64,000 nt of DNA from CAYUVH01 sp964448135 (lineage in GTDB: Bacteria > Verrucomicrobiota > Verrucomicrobiia > Limisphaerales > UBA8199). The notes beneath the pieces are model-generated. The model saw only the letters and a list, made by a program, of their open reading frames with translations. It was not told the DNA's origin and did not search any database. Location: the NCBI GenBank assembly GCA_964448135.1, contig CAYUVH010000017.1, positions 10,284 through 74,283 of the forward strand, given 5' to 3'. Below are positions 53,391 to 62,351 of the stretch, piece after piece (the first letter of the stretch is position 1; every line of letters begins with the position of its first letter). A program made the translations under genes and the position numbers.

Positions 53391-54347
53391 ATGGAGAAGC
53401 AATTCGAATTCGAAAAGCGTGCTGATTTCTCAAGGCTTTTGGGAAAGCAGAAGATCATCGATTTCAGTGTTGATGCGAACGGACACGCGGTCGTGCTGGC
53501 GGTCGCACCCGGGGACGTGAACCTTGCCCAAGGCAGGCGCGAGAGCAAGGGCTTTGCAAGTTTTGCCTTGAGCAAAGCCAGGTCGCATTATCCGGCGACA
53601 TTCATCCGTTTCGATGGGCGCGAGGTGCGGCAGCAAACGGTGCTCCACGAGGTGGAAGTGGCGTTTCCTTCGGGCCAGCCTTTGGCGAATGGAGAGATCC
53701 TGCTGGTTGGAGGGCGTTGCGAATTTCGGGACGGAAACCCCGAGCAGAATGCCACGGTCTACGACGGGAATGGACACGCACAGCGACAATTCGTGCTCGG
53801 AGACGGTATCCAGCACACTCAAACCACCGAGGAGGGGTTGATCTGGGTTTCCTATTTTGATGAGGGTGTGTTTGGAAATTATGGCTGGGCGCAACCCATG
53901 GGGGCCGCGGGGCTGAATTGCTTCGACTCCGGAGGCCACATCGTATGGCCCTTTACGCCACCCGACGGGTTCGATTCCATTTGCGATTGTTACGCCATGA
54001 ATGTGGCAAAGGATGCGGTTTGGGTTTGTTATTATACCGAATTCCCGCTGGTCAAAATAGACACGCAAAGGCGCACCTCGGGATGGAAAAATGGCATACG
54101 AGGAGCGAGTGCGCTGGCGGTGGGAGACCGTTCCGTGGTCTTGTGGGGCGGTTATGAGGACGAAAAGACAAGATGCGTGGTACAAAATTTCAGTGAGACG
54201 GGGCTGGTTGGCTTGCGAGAGATCAAACTCGGCCTGCCCGATCAGATTCCTTTTCCGGCCGCAAAAGTGATCGGCCGTGGCTCTGCACTGCACGCATTAG
54301 TTGGGAATTCGTGGTTCAGTTTCGACGTTCGGCAGCTTGAGTCTTGA
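53391..54347 (+). CDS. Unknown, probably beta-propeller-like protein
   Basis: 318 residues, no signal peptide or membrane segment. Repeated beta-rich stretches with Trp/Gly turns (GNGHAQRQFVLGDGIQHTQTTEEGLIWVSYFDEGVFGNYGW; AMNVAKDAVWVCYYTEFPLVKID; VVLWGGYEDEKTRCVVQNF) suggest a propeller. No catalytic residues recognised. It starts 32 bases after the preceding gene and ends 69 bases before the blaI start. Function unknown. Confidence 0.68.
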   Translation: MEKQFEFEKRADFSRLLGKQKIIDFSVDANGHAVVLAVAPGDVNLAQGRRESKGFASFALSKARSHYPATFIRFDGREVRQQTVLHEVEVAFPSGQPLANGEILLVGGRCEFRDGNPEQNATVYDGNGHAQRQFVLGDGIQHTQTTEEGLIWVSYFDEGVFGNYGWAQPMGAAGLNCFDSGGHIVWPFTPPDGFDSICDCYAMNVAKDAVWVCYYTEFPLVKIDTQRRTSGWKNGIRGASALAVGDRSVVLWGGYEDEKTRCVVQNFSETGLVGLREIKLGLPDQIPFPAAKVIGRGSALHALVGNSWFSFDVRQLES

Positions 54348-54372
54348 TGCAGAAAAACTTCACAAAAAACCA

Positions 54373-54400
54373 TTGACTCCAATTACTACCATGGTAGTAT
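54373..54400 (+). promoter_or_regulatory. blaI operon promoter
   Basis: TTGACT (54373-54378), 16 bases, TAGTAT (54395-54400). Transcription would start near 54407, about 10 bases before the ATG at 54417, and no ribosome site is present, so the mRNA is near-leaderless. The spacer and -10 are covered by a perfect palindrome. Confidence 0.6.
54384..54399. promoter_or_regulatory. Probable BlaI operator
   Basis: TACTACCATGGTAGTA is a perfect 16-bp palindrome lying over the spacer and -10 of the promoter. BlaI/MecI repressors bind TACA/TGTA-type dyads in this position and block their own operon, so this is very likely the BlaI-family site. Half-site letters differ from the staphylococcal one. AATTTAAAT at 54410-54418 may be a second, weaker element. 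Confidence 0.7.
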
Positions 54401-54416
54401 TACCGCAGTAATTTAA

Positions 54417-54812
54417 ATGGACATGACTCAAAAAACCAATCTTCACCGGATCGGAGACCTGCAGTTGCGCATCATGAAAGTCCTTTGGTCCCAGCCGCCC
54501 GCCACGGTGGCGGATGTGCATGCCGCCCTCGAAGGGGGACGCGAGCTCGCTTACACGACGGTGGCCACCATGCTTCGCAAGATGGAGGAACGGGGGCTGG
54601 TAACTCACGAGACTGAGGGACGGACTTTCCTATACCGGGCGGCCGTGGAGGAGGCGGCGGTGTCGCAGGGGATGGCGGATCATTTGCTGGACCGGATTTT
54701 CGAGGGGAGCATGTCGGACATGGTGCGGCATCTCCTGAGCACCCGGGAGGTGAGCCAGGAGGAACTCGCGGCGCTGGAAACACTCATCGCGGAACGCAAA
54801 AAACGAAAATGA
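54417..54812 (+). CDS. BlaI/MecI-family transcriptional repressor
   Basis: 131 residues. Winged helix about 8-80 (LHRIGDLQLRIMKVLWSQPPATVADVHAAL, LAYTTVATMLRKMEERGLVTHETEGRTFLYRAA), then a C-terminal dimerisation helix. The family represses genes until a partner M56 membrane sensor cleaves it. The partner gene starts within its stop (ATGA overlap). A second in-frame ATG (54423) is possible. Confidence 0.92.
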   Translation: MDMTQKTNLHRIGDLQLRIMKVLWSQPPATVADVHAALEGGRELAYTTVATMLRKMEERGLVTHETEGRTFLYRAAVEEAAVSQGMADHLLDRIFEGSMSDMVRHLLSTREVSQEELAALETLIAERKKRK

Positions 54813-57742
54813 ACACGACGCATCTTTCGAGCGGTTGGTTGCAGGCGATCGCGGTGCTGGCGATCGAGGGGACCCTGGTTGCCCTGCTGGTCGCGGCTTT
54901 GCAGGGGCGCTTCAAATCGGCGGTCTGGCGACGGACGATTTGTCAGGCCGGCGTGATGGCGTTACTGCTGACTGTCATCTGTGAATTCGGCGGCGTCGCG
55001 GGAAAGCTCGGTTCATGGCTCGATGAAAGACGGGCAGGGGACGCGAAGCAAATGGCGGGGGTATCCCGGGAGCAAGCCGAAGAACCAGTCAATTTCGGCG
55101 AAACATCTTATCCTGCAGGAGACGAGGTGACGAGGCTCACTTGTTCCAATCACCCGGAAGATTCAATTTCACCCAATGCAGACTTAAACCCAAGCCGTCC
55201 CACCGCCCTCTCTCTCCCGGGGGAGAGAGCCGGGGTGAGTGCGGTTGCTTCTTCCACATCCAGAACCGCCTCCCTGCCGTCAGACGCGCTGCCATTCCTG
55301 TGGATCAGTCTTCTTTGGCTTGCGGGCGTCGTAGTCGTCGCCGGTCGCGCGGTGTTCGCTCAATTCCTCTTCTTGCTATTCCGGCTGCGCCGACGATTGG
55401 TTCGTGACACGGTTCTGCAGGAGCGCGTGGAGCGGCTTGCGCGCGAACTGGGAATTTCCCGTCGCATCCGGCTCGTGGAATCGACGCAGCTGAGCTGTCC
55501 CATAGCCTTTGGAATTTTCTTTCCAACCATCGGTCTTCCAGTCGGGTTCGCAAAGCAATACTCATCCGAAAAACAGGAGGCGATGCTGGCGCACGAATTG
55601 GCGCACCTCGCGGCGTGGGATCCCTGCTGGTGCCTGTTTACCGAGGCCGCCACCGCACTCTTGTGGTGGCATCCGGCGGTGTGGTGGCTGCGTCGCCAAC
55701 TCGGCATCGCGTCCGAACTGGCCGCCGATGAGGCCAGCGTGGTGGTGGCGGATGGTCCGCAGGTTTTGGCCGAGTGCCTGGTGGAGGTGGGGACGCGGCT
55801 GGCCCATCCGTTGCTGGTGGACCCGTTGCGCGTCTCCGGGTTTCGTTCGCAACTGGGCCGCCGCGTTCAGCGGCTGGCGCTCATGGATGAGCAAACTTGG
55901 ACGCCGCCTTCGCGCGGCCGCACGGCTTTGGTGCGCGCGCTCGGACCGTTCGCACTGGCTGGCATTGTCATTTTAACCACGGCGCGGCTCGCCCCCGCCG
56001 TATTGCCTGGAGGTAATGAAACTATGAAACAAAATCCATTCTTGTGGAAACAATCCCTGGCCACCGTCGTGCTTTTGACCGCCCTCAACGGCGCCGAAGC
56101 GGCACCGGCCGAACCCGCCACGGCCGCGTCGCCGACCAATCGGGTGAAACTGGCCGTCGAGGGAACGACCATCGAAGCCGACCAGATCAACGTGAATCAA
56201 ACCACCGGCGTGGTGACCGCGACGGGCTCGGTGCGGGCCCAGAGTGGCAGCGCCTTCATCGCGCGGGCGCAGTCGTTGGCGTCGGAGGCCACCAGGATGG
56301 CGAATGAGGCCCACATAATACTGGCACGCGCCGATGAGTTGGCCCTTAATGCCGCCCCGCCCACGGCCACCCCGGGCGCGAGTGTCAATCAGCCGATGCT
56401 CGCCGCCAATACCGCGGCGCCAGCGGCGCCGGACCCTGCTGCGGCCCCGGCGTTCGCACCAGCGACCACCTCTTCGGGAAGTTCCAGCGTTTTGCCAGCC
56501 AAACACGGCACCGCTCTCGAAGCCAAGCTCAACAATATCGTTTTGGAAGAGGTCACCTTCGACAAATTACCCCTGCCTGAAGTCCTCCGCTTTCTCCGTG
56601 ACGAATCCGCGAAATTGGACAGTGAAAAAATCGGCGTAAATTTTATCCTGGTCACTTCTCCTTCCACCAGTGCCGCTCCGGCGGTTGATCCAGCCACCGG
56701 CCTTCCCTTGCCCACGCTTTCCTCCGGGCCCGCCAACATGGATTCCGTCACCATCTCGTTCAATCTGCCTCTGCGCCACGTCACTCTCAAAAACGTCCTC
56801 GATGCCATTGTCCGCGTGGCCGCTCCGTCCATTCGCTATGAAGTTGAGGATTACGGAGTCGTGTTCTCGCCGACCGGCTTGGGTAATTCCCAGGCACGCA
56901 TGCGGTTGGCTAACGTGATCTCCAGGCAACCGGTGCCGGGCAACGCCACTTCCGTTTTCGGCTCGTCCGCAGGCCAGTCCCAAATCCTGGAGGACACAGT
57001 CGTCACACGACCCTTGCGCCAACAGTCCGTGGTGGGCGGCTTGGATCGGCAACCACAGCAGCAATTCCAGGACCGGCTGGTCAAGATCGGCTCGCCGGGC
57101 CATCCCCACAGGGAGCTGCCGCCCGTGCTGGAACCCCGCACGTTCAACATCGATTTTGGCGTCTGGCGTGACAATACCAGCAAACAGGTCGGCCCTGCCG
57201 CGGTCGGCAGCCCCGGTGATTTTTGGAACAGCGTCGGCATTCCCTTCGATGATCGGAACACCGAGTCCGGGCTGAAGTTCGCCACACGCGAACCCAGCGC
57301 CATCACGGCGGAACTGATCAACCTCGGCGGTGCCTGGGGCTTCAGCGACGGCATGGGCATCAAGTCGCCGATGCTCGACAATTTCTCCTATCCGGCGGGC
57401 AATAAAGGCGGCAACTCCCAGGTCATCCTGCGCAACGTGCCGGCGGGGAAATACGACGTCTACATTTACGGTCACGGTGTGAAACCAGATTATTACGGCG
57501 ACTATACTCTCTCCGTGGGCGGGACCAAATACCCGCGCAAGAACACTTATCACGCGAACGACTCCGGGCAGGACACCAAATGGATCGAAGGCCGCCAGTA
57601 TGTGAAGTATTCCGGCGTCAAGGTCGGTAATGGCGAGGCCGTGGATATTCTGATCCAACCCGGCAAACCCGTGACCGACGATTTGAATCGCACTTTTTCC
57701 GACGCCATCATTTCCGGCCTGCAGCTGGTGCCGGTGAAGTAA
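54809..57742 (+). CDS. BlaR1-type M56 membrane peptidase with long periplasmic extension
   Basis: 977 residues. Membrane helices about 11-31, 44-62, 161-180 and 377-397; the M56 peptidase has H262-E-L-A-H266 with the third ligand Glu near 303 (ASELAADEAS). Beyond residue 405 a second part begins with its own signal-like stretch (FLWKQSLATVVLLTALNGAEA), then an LptA/OstA-like segment (about 446-478), a secretin N1/STN-like domain (about 530-680; NVLDAIVRVAAPSIRYEVEDYGVVFSP) and a C-terminal beta domain (about 780-977). GGAGGT at 56009 and ATG at 56024 allow internal initiation. It would sense envelope stress and cleave BlaI. Confidence 0.85.
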   Translation: MNTTHLSSGWLQAIAVLAIEGTLVALLVAALQGRFKSAVWRRTICQAGVMALLLTVICEFGGVAGKLGSWLDERRAGDAKQMAGVSREQAEEPVNFGETSYPAGDEVTRLTCSNHPEDSISPNADLNPSRPTALSLPGERAGVSAVASSTSRTASLPSDALPFLWISLLWLAGVVVVAGRAVFAQFLFLLFRLRRRLVRDTVLQERVERLARELGISRRIRLVESTQLSCPIAFGIFFPTIGLPVGFAKQYSSEKQEAMLAHELAHLAAWDPCWCLFTEAATALLWWHPAVWWLRRQLGIASELAADEASVVVADGPQVLAECLVEVGTRLAHPLLVDPLRVSGFRSQLGRRVQRLALMDEQTWTPPSRGRTALVRALGPFALAGIVILTTARLAPAVLPGGNETMKQNPFLWKQSLATVVLLTALNGAEAAPAEPATAASPTNRVKLAVEGTTIEADQINVNQTTGVVTATGSVRAQSGSAFIARAQSLASEATRMANEAHIILARADELALNAAPPTATPGASVNQPMLAANTAAPAAPDPAAAPAFAPATTSSGSSSVLPAKHGTALEAKLNNIVLEEVTFDKLPLPEVLRFLRDESAKLDSEKIGVNFILVTSPSTSAAPAVDPATGLPLPTLSSGPANMDSVTISFNLPLRHVTLKNVLDAIVRVAAPSIRYEVEDYGVVFSPTGLGNSQARMRLANVISRQPVPGNATSVFGSSAGQSQILEDTVVTRPLRQQSVVGGLDRQPQQQFQDRLVKIGSPGHPHRELPPVLEPRTFNIDFGVWRDNTSKQVGPAAVGSPGDFWNSVGIPFDDRNTESGLKFATREPSAITAELINLGGAWGFSDGMGIKSPMLDNFSYPAGNKGGNSQVILRNVPAGKYDVYIYGHGVKPDYYGDYTLSVGGTKYPRKNTYHANDSGQDTKWIEGRQYVKYSGVKVGNGEAVDILIQPGKPVTDDLNRTFSDAIISGLQLVPVK

Positions 57743-57796
57743 TGTTGAATTGCCGCTTGGCACTGGGCGCATGGTTTGGTTTGCTGGCCGCGCCCA

Positions 57797-60001
57797 ATGC
57801 GATTTTTGCGGCTTCTGCTACTGCTCGCGCTTGGCTCGCTGGCGCTTCCCTGCGTCCTGCGGGCGCAACCGCTCGCGGAGTGGAAGGTCAGCGCGACCAC
57901 CGAGGGCGGGTCCGTCGAATACGAGTTCGCCACCAAGACGTATGTGGCGACCAACGGCGTGGAGGTGCGTTATGGCGGAGCGGTCATGGTGGCGGACGCC
58001 GTCAAGGTGAACGAGGAGACCGGCCAGGTGGTCGCCGATGGCAAGGTGCGCATCCAGCGCGACGACCAGATCTGGGTCGGCGAGCACGTCCTCTACAACT
58101 TCAAGACGCACCAGATGGAGGCGGCGCAGTTTCGCACCGGCAAAGCGCCCATGTACGCCAGCGGCCTGGGTCTCCACGGCGAAATCACCAACCGCTTTTA
58201 CGTGGCGACCAATGCCATCATCACGACCGACGATATCTCCGAACCCGGCGTCTCCATCCGGGCCAAGTCGATCGAGATCATTCCGGGCGACCGGATCATC
58301 GCCCATCACGCCACGCTTTATGCGGGCGGGGTGCCGGTGTTTTATTTTCCGTATTACAGCCACAGCCTGGACCAGAGCGGGAACCAATTTCTCTTTGTCC
58401 CCGGCTATCGCTCGACGTATGGATCGTTCCTCCTTACCGGCTATCGCTGGGTCTGGAACGACCAGCTCGATGGCGCCCTGCACCTCGATTATCGCGAGAA
58501 GCGCGGTCCGGGCGTTGGGCCGGACCTGAATTATAATTTCGGGAATAAGGGCGAAGGCACGCTCAAGTACTATTATACGTACGACAAGGAACCCGATTCC
58601 AACGGAAACAATCCCAACGACCCCTACAACCGGCAGCGCGTCCTGTACACCTATTTGGGCGAGCCGGCGACGAACCTGAGTGTTCGCTCCCAGGTCCGCT
58701 GGCAGGGCGATCCCGACATTGTAAAAAACTTCTTCGAACAGGAATACCGGCAGGATCCCCAGCCGAGCACGTACGTGGAAGCCAGCAAGCTCTGGCCGAA
58801 TTTCAGCTTCAACGGTTACGTCCAGCCGCGGGTGAACGACTTTTTGCAGACCGTGGAGCGCTTGCCCGAGGCGCGGATCACCGGCTACCGGCAGCAGATC
58901 GGCGAGACGCCGTTTTACTACGAGAGCGAAACCTCCGCCGGTTACTACGAAACCCTGTTCGCGCAGACCAATGGCCCGCCTTCCGCGCCCGAATACGCGG
59001 CCGCCCGCGCGGACAGCTTCCAGCAAATCACCCTGCCTCACACGTTCTTTAATTTTCTGAATGTCACCCCGCGTGTCGGCGGGCGTTACACCTACTACAG
59101 CGCCGCCTCCGGGCCGGGCGCGACGACGGACGCGGAATCGCGCTGGGTGTTCAACACCGGCATGGAAGTCTCCTTCAAGGCCTCGCGCCTGTGGCCGGAG
59201 ATGCACAGCGATTTCTTCGAGATGGACGGCGCGCGGCACATCTTTCAGCCCTACGTGAATTACGTTTATGTGCCCACGCCGAATGTGGTCGGCACGAACA
59301 ACATCCCGCAATTCGATCAACAGGAGCCCACCCTGCGGCTGCTGCCCATCGAATATCCGCAGTACAACTCCATCGACTCCCTCAACGCGCAAAACGTGCT
59401 CCGCGTCGGCATGAACAACAAGATCCAGACCAAGCGCGAGGGTCAGGTCGTCAACGTCGTCAATTGGGATCTCTACACCGACTGGAACCTCCAACCGCTT
59501 TCGTACCAGAACACGTTCTCCGATTTGTTTTCCGACCTCATCATCCGGCCGCGCTCCTGGCTCACCTTCGAATCACTGCTCGCGTGGAACCTCAGCAACA
59601 ACCAGTGGGACCTGGCGCTGAACACGCTGACTTTCCAGCTCACGGATAAATTGAGCTGGGGCCTCAGTCATTACTACGTCCGCACAAACGACACCTTCGG
59701 CCTCGCGCCGCCCGGTCCCGGCAACAACCTCTTCAGCAGCAGCCTCTTTTATCGGATCAACGAAAACTGGGGCTTCCGCGCTTACGAGCGCATCAATCTC
59801 CAGGGTGTCCAGGTGCAGGAGCAAGGCTACGCCCTCTATCGCGACCTGCGCAGTTGGACCGCGGCCCTGGCTTTCCGCGTCCGCGAAAATCCCACCGGGC
59901 CGACCGACTACACCGTCGCCTTCACCTTCTCGTTGAAAGCCTTCCCCAGATACAATGTCGGCAGCGACGCCCTGCGACCATTGTGGTTGCTGGGCGATTG
60001 A
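57797..60001 (+). CDS. lptD: LPS-assembly protein LptD-like outer-membrane protein
   Basis: 734 residues. Signal peptide (MRFLRLLLLLALGSLALPCVLRAQP). The N-terminal LptA-like beta-jellyroll (about 30-200; VADAVKVNEETGQVVADGKVRIQRDD, HATLYAGGVPVFYFPYYSHSLDQS) is followed by a large barrel with Tyr/Trp-rich alternating strands to the C-terminus. In the known system LptD with LptE inserts LPS into the outer membrane. The ATG at 57797 was chosen over 57776 because it directly precedes the signal peptide. Follows the M56 gene by 54 bases, suggesting shared regulation by BlaI. Confidence 0.87.
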   Translation: MRFLRLLLLLALGSLALPCVLRAQPLAEWKVSATTEGGSVEYEFATKTYVATNGVEVRYGGAVMVADAVKVNEETGQVVADGKVRIQRDDQIWVGEHVLYNFKTHQMEAAQFRTGKAPMYASGLGLHGEITNRFYVATNAIITTDDISEPGVSIRAKSIEIIPGDRIIAHHATLYAGGVPVFYFPYYSHSLDQSGNQFLFVPGYRSTYGSFLLTGYRWVWNDQLDGALHLDYREKRGPGVGPDLNYNFGNKGEGTLKYYYTYDKEPDSNGNNPNDPYNRQRVLYTYLGEPATNLSVRSQVRWQGDPDIVKNFFEQEYRQDPQPSTYVEASKLWPNFSFNGYVQPRVNDFLQTVERLPEARITGYRQQIGETPFYYESETSAGYYETLFAQTNGPPSAPEYAAARADSFQQITLPHTFFNFLNVTPRVGGRYTYYSAASGPGATTDAESRWVFNTGMEVSFKASRLWPEMHSDFFEMDGARHIFQPYVNYVYVPTPNVVGTNNIPQFDQQEPTLRLLPIEYPQYNSIDSLNAQNVLRVGMNNKIQTKREGQVVNVVNWDLYTDWNLQPLSYQNTFSDLFSDLIIRPRSWLTFESLLAWNLSNNQWDLALNTLTFQLTDKLSWGLSHYYVRTNDTFGLAPPGPGNNLFSSSLFYRINENWGFRAYERINLQGVQVQEQGYALYRDLRSWTAALAFRVRENPTGPTDYTVAFTFSLKAFPRYNVGSDALRPLWLLGD

Positions 60002-60009
60002 CGGCGGTA

Positions 60010-60987
60010 CTACCGCTGTATCCGCTTCACTTCGAAGCGGATGGCCTTCGCTCCCGTCGCATCCACTTCCGCTTCCAGGTAGCCGCCGTCCTTTAGCAAT
60101 TCAATCCCCGACAACGCCGGGCAGAGTTGGATTTTGAATGGCCGCCAATATTTGGCTTCGCGCAACGCCGAACTCAAACGCTTCGTCGTGTGGCCGAGGA
60201 AGCTAAGACGCGGCATGCCGGAGAGCAGGCGGCTCTTCCAAAGAATCAGTTTTGAATGCAGATGGCCGATGACCGTTGCCTCGATCTGGTCCAGTTTTGC
60301 GCGCACGGCTTCCTCCCGCCAGAGAAACGGCAACGCGGTCGGATCGTGCACGAAGAATAGCACGCGCTGGCCTGGCTTTACGGCCGCGAATCCCTCGCGG
60401 ATTTGCGCCAGATGCTCCTCGCGCAGTTTCCACCATTCCGCGCGCTCCTCCGGCAGGGTGTCCGGTTCGAACACCGGCAGCCCGATCAGGGACGACGCCA
60501 CGCCCATCACGACGTAGTTGCCCAGCTCCCAGCGCCAGAAAGGTGCGAGACCCAATTCCGTCCGCGCCCGCTGCCAGCTCGTCAGCCGCATCCCGCCGCG
60601 GCCGCCGAAGAAGCTCGTCTTGCCCAGCTCATGATCGCCCCACGTGGTTCGGAGTTTGTCGCCGAACCGCTCGCGCAATTTCGTCAGCGCGATGCCCGCG
60701 CTCTCACACGCCGCATCGTCGCTGACGCCTACGAACGCCGAGTTGCAGGAGTAATCGCCGTTGGCCACCACGAAATCAAAGCGATCGCCCGCAGCCATGA
60801 ATTGGTCGAGCAGATGGTTTTGATCGAGCGGCTTGCGCAGCCAGAAGAAGTGGCGGTAATTGCGCACGAAATTGCGCACGAAGAAGTTCTTCAGGTCGCG
60901 GTATTCGTAATCGTTGCCGCGCAGTTGCTCGCGCGGTCCGGCGTAGTGGATATCGCTGACGATGCCCAGCCTGACGATCCGGGACAT
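60010..60987 (-). CDS. Calcineurin-like metallophosphoesterase
   Basis: 325 residues. Metal-binding motifs in order: SDIHY (residues 11-15), GDYS, GDHE (the usual GNHE), FFVHDP and GHLHS. Cytosolic; no signal. The family cleaves phosphoesters of nucleotides, lipids or proteins; LpxH (UDP-diacylglucosamine hydrolase) belongs to it, but this protein is longer and not clearly LpxH. Its start overlaps the stop of the histidine kinase (TGATG), so the two are coupled. Confidence 0.8.
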   Translation of the reverse strand: MSRIVRLGIVSDIHYAGPREQLRGNDYEYRDLKNFFVRNFVRNYRHFFWLRKPLDQNHLLDQFMAAGDRFDFVVANGDYSCNSAFVGVSDDAACESAGIALTKLRERFGDKLRTTWGDHELGKTSFFGGRGGMRLTSWQRARTELGLAPFWRWELGNYVVMGVASSLIGLPVFEPDTLPEERAEWWKLREEHLAQIREGFAAVKPGQRVLFFVHDPTALPFLWREEAVRAKLDQIEATVIGHLHSKLILWKSRLLSGMPRLSFLGHTTKRLSSALREAKYWRPFKIQLCPALSGIELLKDGGYLEAEVDATGAKAIRFEVKRIQR

Positions 60988-62141
60988 CAGGCGGTGCGGC
61001 TCAGCGTGGGGAGCACGATCTGGAAAGCGGTGCCTTCGCCGGGCTGGCTGTCCACGGCGATGCGGCCGCCGTGCTGGATGATGATGCGGCGGGTGATGGC
61101 CAGCCCGAGTCCCGTGCCGCCGTCCTTCGTGGTAAAAAACGGCTCGAAGAGTTTGCGCAGGTTTTCCTTCGGGATGCCGGAACCGTTGTCCCGGATGGTG
61201 ATGCTCAGGCGCTCCAATCCGCCGGTGGCGTGCGAAACCGGCTCCGCGCCGGTGGCCACCGTCAGCGCGCCGTGCGGCGGCATGGCATCGAGGGCGTTGA
61301 GCAACAGGTTGAGAAACGCCTGCTCCAACTGATCGTCGTCGCCCTGGATCATATCCGTCGGCGCGGCGTATTGCCGGGCCAGCGCGATCGATTTGTCCTG
61401 GAGCTGGCGGTTGAGCAATTGCAGCGAATGATCCAGCAGCTTGTGCACCGGCACCGGCGCCAGCGCCGGTTTGCCGAGCGCGGAGAAATTCAACACCTGC
61501 GTGAGCAGCGCGTCCGCGCGCTTGAGTTCGCGCCGGACAATTTCGCCCATGTTGGAGCCGGGCTGCTTTTCGAGGAGCAAATCCACAAAAGTCTTGGCGG
61601 CCACCAGCGCGTTCTTGGCTTCGTGCGCCAGGCCGGCGGAAAGCGTGCCCGTGGTGGCGAGACGATTGAGCCGCTCGAACCGCTGTTCCAGGTCGCGCAC
61701 CCGCGAAAGGTCGGTCAAGGTCAGCACCACATCGCAGCCCTTTCTCGCCGCGCCGGAGGTAAGGAGGTTGACCAGCACCGGCACTTCCTTGCCGCGCGGG
61801 CCGGCGATGGTCACTTCGTGTTCCCGCGCCGTGCCGCCGGACGCGGCCCGGGAGACCAGCTTTCGCAAAGACTCCGGCAGCACACTGGCGCCCGGGTTTT
61901 CCTCGCCTGCTTTCAATCCCAGCAGCCGGCTCGCCTCGGCCGAGGCGGTGAGAATTTTTCCCTGGTGATTGGCCACGATGATCCCCGAGGCCATGCGTTT
62001 CCAGACGGCTTTTTCCAGGACCGTCGCCCGCGGGGTGGATTTTTTGCGTGCAGCTCCTCCTGGCCCGCTCGCCGTCACCGGCCGGGATACATCATTCGTT
62101 ACGTGCTGTCCCTTTGGCGATTTCGCCTGAGCGCGTGCCAC
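60987..62141 (-). CDS. PAS-domain sensor histidine kinase
   Basis: 384 residues from a GTG. PAS domain about 40-150 (GIIVANHQGKILTASAEASRLLGL), HisKA with H173 (SAGLAHEAKNALV), then HATPase with N box (NLLLNALDAMPPHG), DNGSGIP, FEPFFTTKDGGTGLGLAI. No membrane segment, so a cytosolic sensor; the ligand is unknown. It belongs to the NtrB/ZraS-like group by its HE-x-KN box. No response regulator is adjacent on this side of the window. Confidence 0.9.
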   Translation of the reverse strand: MARAQAKSPKGQHVTNDVSRPVTASGPGGAARKKSTPRATVLEKAVWKRMASGIIVANHQGKILTASAEASRLLGLKAGEENPGASVLPESLRKLVSRAASGGTAREHEVTIAGPRGKEVPVLVNLLTSGAARKGCDVVLTLTDLSRVRDLEQRFERLNRLATTGTLSAGLAHEAKNALVAAKTFVDLLLEKQPGSNMGEIVRRELKRADALLTQVLNFSALGKPALAPVPVHKLLDHSLQLLNRQLQDKSIALARQYAAPTDMIQGDDDQLEQAFLNLLLNALDAMPPHGALTVATGAEPVSHATGGLERLSITIRDNGSGIPKENLRKLFEPFFTTKDGGTGLGLAITRRIIIQHGGRIAVDSQPGEGTAFQIVLPTLSRTA

Positions 62142-62215
62142 AAAGCTGAATATGGTTCCTCTCCGCCGGTCCGGTCAAGCGGCTTCCCATCGTCCGCCGG
62201 GGGAACAAATCCGCC

Positions 62216-62243
62216 TTGACATACCCGGCCCTTGCAGTAGCTT
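62216..62243 (+). promoter_or_regulatory. Promoter of the small membrane protein
   Basis: TTGACA (62216-62221), 16 bases, TAGCTT (62238-62243). The leader would be about 100 bases long, containing a hairpin and a T7 run. Confidence 0.5.
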
Positions 62244-62287
62244 GGCTGATAAGCGGGAAATCAGCCGATCCATTTGGCGCTTTTTTT
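62244..62287 (+). promoter_or_regulatory. 5' hairpin plus T-run, possible attenuator or small RNA
   Basis: GGCTGAT (62244-62250) pairs with ATCAGCC (62260-62266) around a 9-base loop right at the predicted transcript start, and a run of seven T lies at 62281-62287. The 14-base gap between stem and T-run makes a normal terminator doubtful. Confidence 0.3.
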
Positions 62288-62351
62288 CATGGAATCGGTG
62301 TCATTTTCCCGGGAACAAATTGGCATTAGGGCCCTCTTACCAGAGGCGAAG

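Noticed and set aside
57742..58536. A plus-strand ORF starting TAATG at the end of the M56 gene, with a signal-like N-terminus
   Set aside because: After about 30 residues it becomes an Arg-rich shadow of lptD; the lptD frame holds the recognisable family sequence.
57818..59494. A 558-residue minus-strand ORF opposite lptD
   Set aside because: Composition is that of a shadow frame (Val/Ala/Arg-rich, no motif), and lptD is clear on the plus strand.
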